NCBI GenBank assembly: GCA_964017145.1
Contig: CAXHKQ010000321.1
Span: forward strand, 1 to 19,403
DNA: 19,403 nt
Reading direction: 5' to 3'
From: Agrocybe praecox
Taxonomy: Eukaryota; Basidiomycota; Agaricomycetes; Agaricales; Agrocybaceae
Part shown: positions 9,257-18,167 of the stretch, piece after piece
Numbering within the stretch: the first letter of the stretch is position 1
How the letters are laid out: each line of letters opens with the position of its first letter
Translations under genes and position numbers: made by a program
Notes under the pieces: generated by a model
Database searches by the model: none
What the model saw: the letters and a program-made list of their open reading frames with translations, nothing else
Told to the model about the DNA's origin: nothing

Positions 9257-10242
9257 TTTTTTTTTTTTTTAATTCATTTTATTGAGGTATAAAATTGACA
9301 CATTTGTTCATTCAGTACATTCATTGTTGTCTTTATATACTTATTCTTATTACATAGGTAAATATGATTTAAATCAAATTTTATTTCTAAGATGTGTTTC
9401 TGTTAGGAACTTGAATATTTTGTCTACTTCTTCTTGTTTGTCACTTAATATAACTTCTATGTTATTTGATAGGTTACATTCATTTCGTTCGTTTGTAAAT
9501 TCGTTACATTCTAGTAATATAATGTCTGATACTCAAAATATGTTGGCACGTAGAACATTGTGGTGGAGGTTCCTTAGCCATTAAGTATGCGTGTGTTAGG
9601 TTTGTGTGTCCTAATCTCAGTCGAGTAAGGACAATTTGATCTCGACGTGTTAGTGTGGGGTATAATGTGTATTTACATGTGTTGGGCTTTACTTCTCTAA
9701 GTTTATTGTTCTGTACATCAGACCAATAGTTTGTATATTTCAGTTTCTCCTGCTTATAATAGTAACAAAGGTAATCATTAACGGGGACATTGAAATTGGA
9801 GTCTATTAATGTCGCTCGTTTTTGTGCTTGGTCAACGAGTTCATTCTCACGTATTCCAATGTGTCTTGGGATCCAACAGAGTATAATTATTTTATTCACA
9901 GATATTTTATTGTACATGTTTATTATTTCATTTTCAATATAGTTATTTGACCTTTTTCGTGATCGAATAGATGTGATTGCGCTTTGGCAGTCTGAGAAGA
10001 TGATGAAGTGTGTATTTGTGTGTGTTTCTATGATTTTTAAAGCTTGAAGTATCGCGAAAAGCTCGGTAGAATATGAACTAAACATGTCGGGAAGCCCGAA
10101 CAGATGTGAACAGTCTTCCACATGAACAGCACAACCAGCTTTCTCATCTATCTTCGATCCATCTGTGTACAAATACGTGTAGTTCGAGTGTGTATTTTTG
10201 ACTTCAAGATAAGTTTCTTCGTAATTTGAGATACTGTCGTAC
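9257..10242 (-). mobile_element. 5'-truncated non-LTR retrotransposon (I/Jockey-like group)
   Basis: Read on the minus strand, an ORF2 C-terminal region runs from about 10240 to a stop at 9374-9376. About 100 bp of 3'UTR with AATAAA (complement of 9278-9283) follows, then a 14-base A tail (the T run 9257-9270). This is a classic LINE 3' end. The 5' boundary near 10240 is abrupt, with an in-frame stop (TAG) just beyond it, and abuts a different retrotransposon fragment. No clear target-site duplication was found. The 3' structure (RNase H plus a Cys/His motif) fits the I-like groups known in insects. Confidence 0.75.
9374..10240 (-). pseudogene. ORF2 remnant: RNase H domain and C-terminal Cys/His motif, frameshifted
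   Basis: The protein shows the RNase H order: YTDGSK (first Asp), STELFAI (Glu), FSDCQSA (Asp) and ENELVDQAQKRA (last Asp). These are the four catalytic positions of the family, whose role is to degrade the RNA template during target-primed reverse transcription. A typical non-LTR tail follows: TRRDQIVLTRLRLGHTNLTH and PPPQCSTC. The frame then meets a stop at 9504-9506. A +1 shift near 9515-9521 opens a new frame reading LLECNEFTNER and onward to 9374-9376. This completes a C-x2-C...H-x4-C-like motif. The reverse transcriptase and endonuclease parts are missing. The frameshift makes it non-functional; the domain call is firm. Confidence 0.8.
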
Positions 10243-10249
10243 TACCTGA

Positions 10250-10680
10250 TGTTGAAAATTTGGCGCAGGATTTTCGACTTGATAGTCTTCGTCAGTAGTC
10301 TTTTGATTTATTTGTATGAGTCTTCGTCACCTCCCAGTCTCCCAGGTCTCGCTGTCATACAACAGGACCGCAAGTTCGTTCGAGATGAATATCCGAAGCT
10401 TGAGCTTTCGTGCCAATTCGGTAGACCGCCAAATATTGGCCAGATTTGCAAACGCTACTCTGGCCTTAGCGATCCGCGACATCACGTTAAATAAAGCTCC
10501 ACCTTCTTTTGTTGTCGTTCTGCCCAGGTTGCAGAAACGATCCACTTCCTCGATTTCTTCCTCACCGATTTTGAGCCGAATTGCTGCTGTGATCCGGCCC
10601 TCTGGCAGCAAGGCGTATGACTTTCGTCTTCGCCACATTCATTTTCAGCCCAGCACATTTGAAAAAAATCGACATCTACA
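10250..10680 (-). pseudogene. Reverse transcriptase C-terminal fragment of a second non-LTR retrotransposon
   Basis: On the minus strand the pieces GLKMNVAKTKV (about 10600-10650), GEEEIEEVDRFCNLG and SRIAKARVAFANLANIWRST, then LKLRIFISNELAVLLYDSETW, lie in the order seen after the catalytic core of widely distributed insect and mollusc endonuclease-reverse transcriptase elements. The frame shifts between the first and second pieces (about 10600). An 8-base micro-duplication (CTGGGAGA/CTGGGAGG at 10330-10345) shifts it again after SETWE. The catalytic FADD box is absent. It lies directly upstream of and in the same orientation as the RNase H element, but the two belong to different families. 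Confidence 0.7.
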
Positions 10681-11104
10681 AGACATCTAGTGGATTTCCA
10701 CGAAGTATCACGATGTCACTTGGTCATCAAGATCAAGAAGTATTTCAAAATCTGACCAAGTCTGCCTCCAGCATACCTTCATGTACCACCGCAGAACACA
10801 AGCAAACGACGACCGTCTTCGACTCGACCGACTCACACACAGGCGGCGGCATCAGCGGTTGAGCCGATAATGGCATCGTTGGCATCGTTGCAGCAGCCGC
10901 ATCTGCACGATGACAGACGTAACAGACGACGTATTGTTGTGCGCGCGCGCAGAAACGCTTTGGCATCTTTGGCAGCCAACGAACGAGGAGGCCACCACCC
11001 CGCCCTCCCATCTGGCAGACTGTTCTGTTCTCCACTCTCTACTTGTCCGCTTCTTCTGTGCGGTCGTTGTGACTTAAGCCAATGATTTGCGCTTTTGTGT
11101 CTTT

Positions 11105-11116
11105 CCGACGCGTCGG
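11105..11116. repeat. Perfect 12-bp palindrome CCGACGCGTCGG
   Basis: Exact self-complementary sequence in the CG-rich region about 1 kb upstream of the cuticle gene. It could be a dimeric protein site or chance in CG-rich DNA. Confidence 0.5.
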
Positions 11117-11148
11117 CGCGTTCGGAGGCGTGAGTCGTGAGCGTCGTG

Positions 11149-11166
11149 AACGACGTCGACGTCGTT
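11149..11166. repeat. Perfect 18-bp palindrome AACGACGTCGACGTCGTT
   Basis: Exact self-complement with no spacer, containing two overlapping GACGTC half-units (the GACGTC core resembles CRE/ATF-type sites). It lies 32 bp after the 12-bp palindrome. Confidence 0.55.
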
Positions 11167-11994
11167 GTCGTATTGTGCACACACACACAAACACCGGCAC
11201 AACTTTTCCGTCGCATGCGTCGAACGGTTGCGGTGCGGTTTTTGTGTTTTTAAGTACCTTATTCGAGCGCGCGCGCGCACACGTGCGAGTCGATTTACAC
11301 AGCTGAACACCTGTGATTTCGATCGAGTTTTTTTCTGCGTGGGCGGGCGCTGTACAGTGTTGGGTAATCTCTTGCATGGCGAACGGCTCGACGGTGGCGG
11401 TGGCGGCAGCGGCGCCTGCAATGAGAATGCGAACAATTTTTCATTGATGACTGTTGCAATTCTTTGTGTTCGGTCAGTCCGGTGGTAGGTAGGTGTTGTT
11501 TCTGCGTGATTGCATTCGATGTTTTTGTGCGCATTGCAGCTGCAGTATGGTGTATTATTTATAGTGTGCGAACCGTTGCACGCGCATGTTTGACGTGGTT
11601 GATTGCGCGTTGGGCGTTTGGGCGTCAGGGCACCACCATACAAGTAGAATATATGCAACACAAGCTCATGATATATGCGCACGAGCAATACTAGAACTGC
11701 GAACCGTAATAAGCGCCAATAAAACACAATAATAATAACAATATTATAATGCAATTAGGCATGCGTGTGCCTGCCTATGCTCGAACATTCAATCGCCCAG
11801 TCCGTCCGACACGCGGCCTAAGTGCCCAATTTCGATACCAATCTTGCACGATTGATTGGAATTTGCGATTTCGCGCGCGTGCGTTTGTGGGTCGCGTCAA
11901 CAGAACGACTGCCGCACATGCGATCGAACGGCCAGAGAGCCGGTGCTGACTGAGTGGTGCTGACGTATGTAAATTCTAGCCGATCGGATCGAGG

Positions 11995-12032
11995 TATAAA
12001 AGCTTGGGGTGCTGGCAGTTTGGGCATCAGAC
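11995..12032 (+). promoter_or_regulatory. TATA box and initiator of the cuticular protein gene
   Basis: TATAAA at 11995-12000 is followed by TCAGAC at 12027-12032, placing a start near 12029, about 30 bp downstream as usual. A second initiator-like TCAGTTC is at 12044. The resulting 5'UTR is about 86 bases and leads to the ATG at 12115, which sits in the good context CACCATGATC. Insect cuticle genes usually have such strong TATA promoters. Confidence 0.65.
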
Positions 12033-12114
12033 AGCGTTTGCCTTCAGTTCAGTGAACAGCAGCAGCCAACAGTTCTCAATTCTTCTAGTTTCAAGTTTTC
12101 GCTTCAATCGCACC

Positions 12115-12968
12115 ATGATCGCCACCAAACTGTTCGTCGTGCTCGTGTGCGCCGGTGCCAGCAGTGCCTACGCTCCGCTGGGCTTCAGCCATCAGTCGGT
12201 GGTCCATCACGGACACGGTGGCCACGGAGAGGGCGCGCTCGGAGGATGGGCGGGCGCCGGCGCTGGCGGCTGGGGCGGTCTGGGCGGCGGATACGCCGAC
12301 AACCATGTGGACTACCATGTAAGGATACGGAGGTCGATAGAAGATTCAAATGTTGAGGAGGATGTCGTCCTTGCAACATTTGAAGCTTCTTCTACCAACC
12401 GGTCACCGGTTAGACCGTTCAATGGTATAATAATTCGATTATTCGCCCATGTGGCCTACCATGTATGGATAGAAGACTCAAATGATCAGTAGAATGTCGA
12501 TAAGACGTCCTTGCTACATTTGAAGCTTCTTCCAACCGGCCAGCGGTTAGATCGTTTAATGGTCTACTAATCCCAATATTCCTCGCCCTTCCCTCCTTCC
12601 CCCAGGACCACCATCCCGAGTACAAATTCGAGTACGGCGTCAAGGACACGCACACCGGCGACAACAAGGACGCGTGGGAGTCGCGCCACGGCGACCTGGT
12701 CAAGGGTGCCTACTCGCTGAAGGAGTCCGATGGCACGACCCGAGTGGTTGAGTACACCGCTGACAAGCATAACGGTTTCAATGCGGTGGTCAAGCGAATT
12801 GGACACGCCCACCATCCGCAGGTCTATGGCAAGCACTACGATGGCGGCTATGGCGCTGTTGGTGGCGGTCTGGGCGCTGGCGCGGCTCATGGACACTATG
12901 GACATGCGACTAGCTACAACAATGTGAACCAGGTGCACCATGGACATGGTGGACATGGTGGCTGGTAG
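12115..12968 (+). CDS. RR-2 cuticular protein (CPR family), two exons 12115-12318 and 12606-12968
   Basis: A structural protein of the exoskeleton, predicted to be secreted and to bind chitin. Exon 1 gives residues 1-68: a signal peptide ([18 protein letters not shown], about 1-18), then a His/Gly-rich segment. The donor is CAT|gtaagg and the acceptor CCCCAG|GACC; the 287-bp intron is in phase 0 and has a branch-like CTACTAAT at 12564-12571. Exon 2 gives residues 69-188 and opens with the extended Rebers-Riddiford domain, RR-2 type ([18 protein letters not shown], then [20 protein letters not shown], then [14 protein letters not shown]). A Gly/His/Tyr-rich tail follows, ending HGGW and TAG (12966-12968). 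The 188-residue length is normal for the family. Unusually, the intron sits just before the chitin-binding domain and contains a duplicated donor. Confidence 0.93.
12303..12586 (+). repeat. 144-bp tandem duplication across the exon 1/intron boundary
   Basis: Copy 1 (12303-12446) starts CCATGTGGACTACCATGTAA and includes the last 16 bases of exon 1 with its donor. Copy 2 (12447 to about 12586) starts CCATGTGGCCTACCATGTAT. Both then share AGAAGAYTCAAATG, ACATTTGAAGCTTCTTC and AACCGG...CGGTTAGA blocks with scattered substitutions and small indels. The second donor (CAT|gtatgg, exon end 12462) is exactly 144 bases on, so it keeps phase 0. The frame from the ATG stays open through copy 1 up to this site. 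Copy 1 also has a perfect stem AACCGGT/ACCGGTT (12397-12411). Confidence 0.8.
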
Positions 12969-13150
12969 AGAGAGACTGCGTGTAGAGAATGTGGATTGAA
13001 CGGAATTGGCGACGAATCGGCGCGAAGACCTGTAAATAGTGAATACCAAAAAACAACCACCAAGACGACGACGACGACAATGTCTGCTGCACGAACACAC
13101 AATCAACCTCTACCTTTTTTCTATCAATAAAAAAATACCGCGCTCCATTG
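12969..13150 (+). other. 3'UTR of the cuticular protein gene with poly(A) signal
   Basis: Short UTR after the TAG. It contains an ACGACGACGACGA run (about 13064-13078) and AATAAA at 13126-13131, some 160 bp past the stop. Cleavage is expected about 15-25 bp later. Confidence 0.65.
13126..13131 (+). terminator. Poly(A) signal AATAAA of the cuticular protein gene
   Basis: Canonical hexamer at the expected distance downstream of the stop codon at 12966-12968. It is preceded by a T/C-rich stretch. Confidence 0.7.
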
Positions 13151-14208
13151 CAACGCGTTTCCACTGCACACGACGATTGGGCGGAATATCGCCGGTTGAT
13201 TTACTTATTCGATTGCGCGAGTGAATCGACAGAGGATAGAGCGCGCATTGGAGATTGAAGAGGTTATTGTTTGGAGTCGTACACGGGCGCATCGAACGCG
13301 CGCATCGGGCTGAACGGATTTGGGTCGTGCGCAGCGAGTGGGAGTTTGTGCACGCTTGGCGCTTGGCGATGAGGTCGACTCCGGAGTCCAGCAGCGGCGG
13401 CAGCGGCAGCAGTTTGCAGTGTGCTTGCCGCTTGCTAGCGCTGTTCGGGGGCACTGGAGCAATATCCAGCAGAGAGCATTTCACTTTAATTGGATTTTTT
13501 GTGCAATGGCCATTGTTGTGTGTGTGTGTGGAGACCGGGTGTAGCGAGTGTGTGCTCTGGCTTTGTGTACAGTCGGTCTCACATGGATGTTACCAAGAAC
13601 ATTTCGATGCGTTGAGACTTGACTATTGACGGACCAACGAAACCAACATGAATTTGTTTCGACAAGTCAAGAAGCTTCAAGTTTACTCGATTGGTCATAT
13701 TCATGTTCCCAAAACAGAATCCTTGTTACTGAATATTAGACCTTCAATATTCCAAAATGTGAGCTTCCTTGGACATCACGAATACTCCAACAACATGTAA
13801 AAAAAAAAGTAAAATCCTTCAAACATCCTCCATACCATAAATGATTGTCATTTTTCTTTTCGTTTGCGGCAAAGATTAATATTAGGCCTTCATAAACCAA
13901 AATGTCATCTCGCAAACACCAACAACTTAAGGGGGTAGTCCTCTAAATATGGCTGGAAAATAGGTGTTTATCGGAATTTTGTTTAAATACTAAAATATGA
14001 GGAAATGCCAAATTTAAGTATATCCATTTATTAACCATATAAATAGCTTTTGCGCACATTTTTTTCCCTACATGGGCCGCTTCTCGTGACCACTGCACGA
14101 GGGGAAAGCACCCAGTGTTCTTCATACGCCCATTTTCGGTGTACAGCCTGGAGGTCCTCAGATAGGTCCTGCAATTAATTTTATTTTTTTATATTGTTGT
14201 CAATTGCT
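13151..14208. other. Intergenic: CG-rich start, then AT-rich, no gene seen
   Basis: 13151-13630 is CG-rich with an AGCAGCGGCGGCAGCGGCAGC run near 13390. A 124-codon plus-strand frame there has no ATG at its start and no domain. From 13630 the DNA is AT-rich. TTAAGGGGGTAGTCCTCT at 13927 looks like a possible transposon end, but no matching opposite end was found. Confidence 0.35.
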
Positions 14209-14340
14209 TAATCTAATTGTCTACGTAGGATATTTGGAAAAACCAAAAACTGAAATTAACCTAAAAACCGGTACAAAAACGTACAGCGAGCCCAGATTTT
14301 TGAAGGTATCCAAAAATCGGCTACGTAGGCAATTAGATAA
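14209..14340. repeat. Inverted repeat with 20-bp arms
   Basis: Arm 14209-14228 (TTATCTAATTG-type sequence ending CTACGTAG) pairs with 14321-14340 at about 18 of 20 positions, 92 bp apart. CTACGTAG is itself palindromic. The arms lie in a region of insect-repeat character and could be the core of a miniature transposon, but its outer limits are unclear. Confidence 0.5.
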
Positions 14341-16232
14341 TTAAATTATGGATGTAAAACGCAAAGTCCGATCGAAATCGTATGCGCGGATATAGAGTTA
14401 TGTTGTACACCGATTTCTAGAACATCGTTTCGAGAAAAAACGCGTTTGAAGTTTCTGGTTACGCTTGGTTTCGCATGTAAGCGCGCCGGTGCACATCTCT
14501 GCATATCGCCTTAGAACGGAACGGACGAAGCCTATAATAAAAAATACATCCCACAGAACATTTAAGCCCTATATAATTGTAATAATAAGGAGTGCAGCAG
14601 ACTTGCAATAATTGAATCGTTTTTCCGTCAAAGTGGTCAAAGTGATCGAAAGAACCTGCGTCGGTTTGCAATTATGAAGATAAAATAGATTTTCGATGAA
14701 AGTGCACACAAAAAATCTGCGTGACATTCGTACCAAGGAAGGCCAACCCAACGAATTGTTCAGAACTACGACCAATAGAGCGACATTGAGCTCTAGTGAA
14801 AAGGGATTTGGAGTCGACGAATACAAAAACCAAGGATACCGATAATTTCAATAAACGATGGATCGCAGCAGCCAGGAACGTCACAAAGACTACAAAAAAA
14901 CGGCTGATGTATCCCCAAAAATCTGGATAACTTTGTCAAAATCAAATAATAATATATTTGATGGTCTTTTTTCTTAGAATAAAAAAATAAAAAAAAAACT
15001 TATAATTATACTAATTATAATAAACTTTTGAAGATAGACATGGATGAAAACCGTTTTCTCGCACTTTTTCCACATTAACAATACAACCTATTGACGCGAT
15101 ATTTTATGGTAACGATCCGTTCGTGGACCATTTGCAACGGTCAGATTTCGCATATAGACTAGATTATGATTGCTTTACCAGCCACAAAAACATTATGTTC
15201 ATTATGCAGGTCGGTCTCCAAATATCAAGTCTCAAACATCAACATTTTCTTTGTAACATCCATCTGACATCGAGTGTATGTGTACTGTTTGCTGCGCAGT
15301 TTGTACATGTTACGCAGAAGTCTGCTGCTGGTGCTGCTGCTGCTGGTTGTTGCTGGTCGGTGTGTGCTTTGGATTCAATGGAACAGAATGTGGAATGAAT
15401 ACCGGGAACAGCTGCGATTGCGACGCTGCTGCTGTCTTGCAGTCGCAGCAGCCGTAACTGATGCACACAGCTGAACAGTGCAGCCACCACCCGTGCAGCC
15501 GCATCAATGGATGCAGTAGTGTGCTGTGTGCGGATTGCTGTGTGGATGGCGGTTGTGTGAAGGTGGAGTGCGTGTTCCGCATGTTGGCCGATATTGCGGC
15601 TGTTGCTGTGTGGCATCAGTGGCTGCGAGGTCGACAATATGCAAGGAACATTTCTAATAAAGCGCATGTAAATTGAATGTATTCTATTGAATATATTAAA
15701 GTGAGTCAGTATTTTAGCATCGATAACATTGTTTAAATATACGACCATTCAAGCTAGACATAATCCTAAATCACATAACATAGCATAACATAACATGAAA
15801 GTTACGAATAATAATTAATTTACCATGTGCTTTCGTAACGAACTGAAACGGATTTAAATTATTTTTCCTGTAAACACGAACATGACAGAAATTGCGGTGA
15901 AATGCTCTGACACGATTGAAAGTTTATTCCAGCTGCGGAATTCAATGATGTTATGGGTGGAATAAAATAAGTAGAACGAATCAGTAGAAATGGTAAATTC
16001 GCTCGAAATTGGTTACATGCTGAAGACACTACAATATACAGTTCTCACACTCCATTCGCAATGCGGACCGCCGTTCGACGTTAATTGTGTGAGCCCCGAA
16101 CAAAGTGCGAGACTGTTATGCCGTTATCGCGCCCGGTCCTCGAGCGTGCGTGTGGAGCCGGCTGCCGGCCAGTGCAAGAGAGAGAGCTCACCGTGCGGGG
16201 TAAACTTATGCACGATACATTTTACAACGTTT
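14341..16232. other. Intergenic, mostly AT-rich, no gene recognised
   Basis: Short frames only. It includes a CTG-rich block (15320-15480) that yields poly-Cys/Leu/Ala or poly-Gln frames depending on strand, and an ACATAACATAGC-type microsatellite at 15773-15796. No homology was recognised. Confidence 0.35.
15773..15796. repeat. (ATAACAT)n microsatellite
   Basis: Repeated CATAACATAGCATAACATAA in AT-rich non-coding DNA. Confidence 0.55.
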
Positions 16233-16341
16233 TCAGTCAGTTAGCGTCGTCGTCGAGTGCGAGTGTGCGCACAAACGCGAGCTGGCGATCCTGAATAAAC
16301 AACATTCTCGGGAAGTGCGCTCAGGCTGGCCTGCGTGCAAG
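16233..16341 (+). promoter_or_regulatory. Candidate TATA-less promoter and 5' non-coding exon
   Basis: A double initiator-like TTTCAGTCAGTTAG (16231-16244) is followed by about 100 bp of CG-rich, ATG-free sequence. This ends in a near-perfect splice donor, GTGCAAG|gtgaga (exon end 16341), and AT-rich DNA starts right after. This is the usual look of an insect first exon of a gene lying downstream, outside the window. No TATA box is seen. It is a pattern-based inference without a coding partner. Confidence 0.3.
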
Positions 16342-18054
16342 GTGAGATATTTGAATCCGGAAAATATTCATTAAACACATTCCACCTATATTTAAATACG
16401 CAGCGTGATTTGATTTCCGTCGCGTTCGATGATCTAGACTTCGCTTCATAAACGCACTCGAAGATATGGATCGTAAATCGATGCACATCAAAAATATCTG
16501 ACGGACAATAGAGCTAGTAATTTATCTATCGTAAAACAGGTGGTATTTTCCAACCGTTTTAGTTATCCAATTTCAATTCGTTGCATTTTGTCGTTACACA
16601 GTTTTTGTGTACTATATACTAAGGGCATACTGCTATGAATGAAAAACCTAAGGCATATTTTCATATGTGTCCCCTCAATCGCATCAATCGTTTTCGTGTT
16701 GGGCATCACATTTCCTTACAGCTGAGAATCATTTTTTTACATTTCATGTAAACCATGTTAAATATTGGTTCCTCTACCATATACATTTTTGTACATGGAG
16801 AGGAGGGAGGAGTTGTGTCCACTTTAGTCACAGATCCCACTATGCTATATATGCTCCCTTTGTACACGACAGCGTTTCTATGGCAGAGCTTTATTGCTAC
16901 GTGATTGTTTGTGTTGTATGCATTAGCCGAGGTGTTTAACGCAGGTAACGAATCGCAATTTCAAGTGTATGTGAATAGCTAGCCTCTCCCTCAAGGGAGA
17001 AAAGCTCCTACCGAAATTTCAAAGTTCAAAGCTCAATCAAAGCCATTCGTGGTCGCACCGTGGTCGCGCTGTGTTACCACTTTGCTATACGGCTTGCTTG
17101 CCATGTTAAACTGTGAAAAAGAACTCAATAGTTGACGTAAATGCCACTCTTGCGGAATCATACAGTTATAACTATTGAAACTTAAAATATATATTGAATC
17201 ATGCTTTTGAGCATAAGCGTAAATCGACAAGGGACGTCAAAAACGCACTATTTATTCTATATTTCTTGTCGATATTAAAACTTTTCGAATGTCCGACTCT
17301 ATGTATTTCTCCCGGATTCAATTGGTTCACCTGGTAAGCGCGTGAGTATGTCTGGAAAACCGAGAAGAGCTTACACACGCACTTGTGCCAGTGTATGCGT
17401 GTGTGTGTGTGTGTTCGCGTGCCGGAACGTGAACGTGAAGTAAGTTGGCAGCTGGGTGGTTTGGGGGAGGGTGGATTTCGTTCGGGCTTGGTACGTGTGA
17501 TTACGTTTCGGGTGAAACTGCTATGCTGTTGCGCTGCCGATTCTGCTGCCGCCGTTGCTGCTGTGCATAGTTCTCGGTTGCTGCTAATATTATAACACTG
17601 ATATGGCTGCGAGCTGCGAGCAGGCTGTGTCCCAGTGCGTGTGTATACTAGGTTGATAACTATGAGCGTGCACTATAAATGAAAATTGAAGGCCCGCCTC
17701 TGGACAACGGTTCAATATATTCAATTCGAATTTTCGCTAATCGCAGAATATTCATATTCAGTTAGAATAGGCATCACTTTGAAATTTTCACATTCCTGGC
17801 CCTAATCATTCTCGGTCAATCGAGAAATACTATTCATGTAGTCAAATTCGATGATTTCATAAGAGTCAAAGCAGTGCTCCGCAAGAGCGAGACTCATTGA
17901 CCTATTTTATATTCCATGCATTCATGTACAATGAGTTAGCCGCATGCTTTTTTATTCAATTTTTGAACGTCCTCAATTGTTGGTGAACCGTTGAACAATT
18001 TTGACACACATTGCTGTACAATTTCTATACTGGCGATTAGTACTAGAAAATATG
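16342..18054. other. AT-rich stretch, possibly intronic, no exon recognised
   Basis: If 16233-16341 is a first exon, this is its intron; otherwise it is intergenic. The contents are short frames without domains, a 16-bp GT run (17399-17414) and a CG/CTG-rich block at 17340-17640. A small stem TCTCCCT/AGGGAGA lies near 16984-16999. Confidence 0.35.
17399..17414. repeat. (GT)8 dinucleotide repeat
   Basis: Uninterrupted GT run; simple microsatellite. Confidence 0.7.
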
Positions 18055-18104
18055 GGGCCCTGAAAAGGCGTATCATATAGTTGTTTTAATGTATTTTAGG
18101 GCCC
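18055..18104. repeat. Short inverted repeat around GGGCCC sites
   Basis: GGGCCCTGAAA (18055-18065) pairs with TTTTAGGGCCC (18094-18104), leaving a 28-base loop. It lies 64 bp before the mariner-type element and is not part of it. Confidence 0.45.
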
Positions 18105-18167
18105 CTGGATTTTGTTCGGTTCCATTAAATCTTGACGTAGAACGACATCATGAACACTATACATATA

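Larger units (their letters stand above)
10690..11990. other. Intergenic region upstream of the cuticle gene
   Basis: Rich in CG and CA/GT simple sequence (for example GCGCGCGCGC near 10940 and 11265, and a CACACACA run near 11180), with overlapping long frames on both strands that look like composition artefacts. It contains two perfect palindromes (11105-11116 and 11149-11166). AATAAA at 11718-11723 has no identified gene in front. It probably holds regulatory DNA for the gene at 12115. Confidence 0.35.

Noticed and set aside
11074..11754. 226-codon minus-strand frame as a gene
   Set aside because: Low-complexity protein rich in Arg, Thr and Pro across simple CG/CA repeats; competing frames on the plus strand; no splice or start support.
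12004..12492. 162-codon frame as an unspliced alternative to the cuticle gene
   Set aside because: It is exon 1 read into the intron. The strong donor at 12318, the acceptor at 12605 and the RR-2 domain in exon 2 support splicing. The openness of the intron is treated as a finding instead.
13255..13629. 124-codon plus-strand frame after the cuticle gene
   Set aside because: It lacks an ATG at its start, has no domain, and its residues reflect local CG-rich sequence.
15239..15748. 169-codon minus-strand frame with Ala/Gln runs
   Set aside because: It arises from a CTG/CAG-rich block and no family is recognisable.
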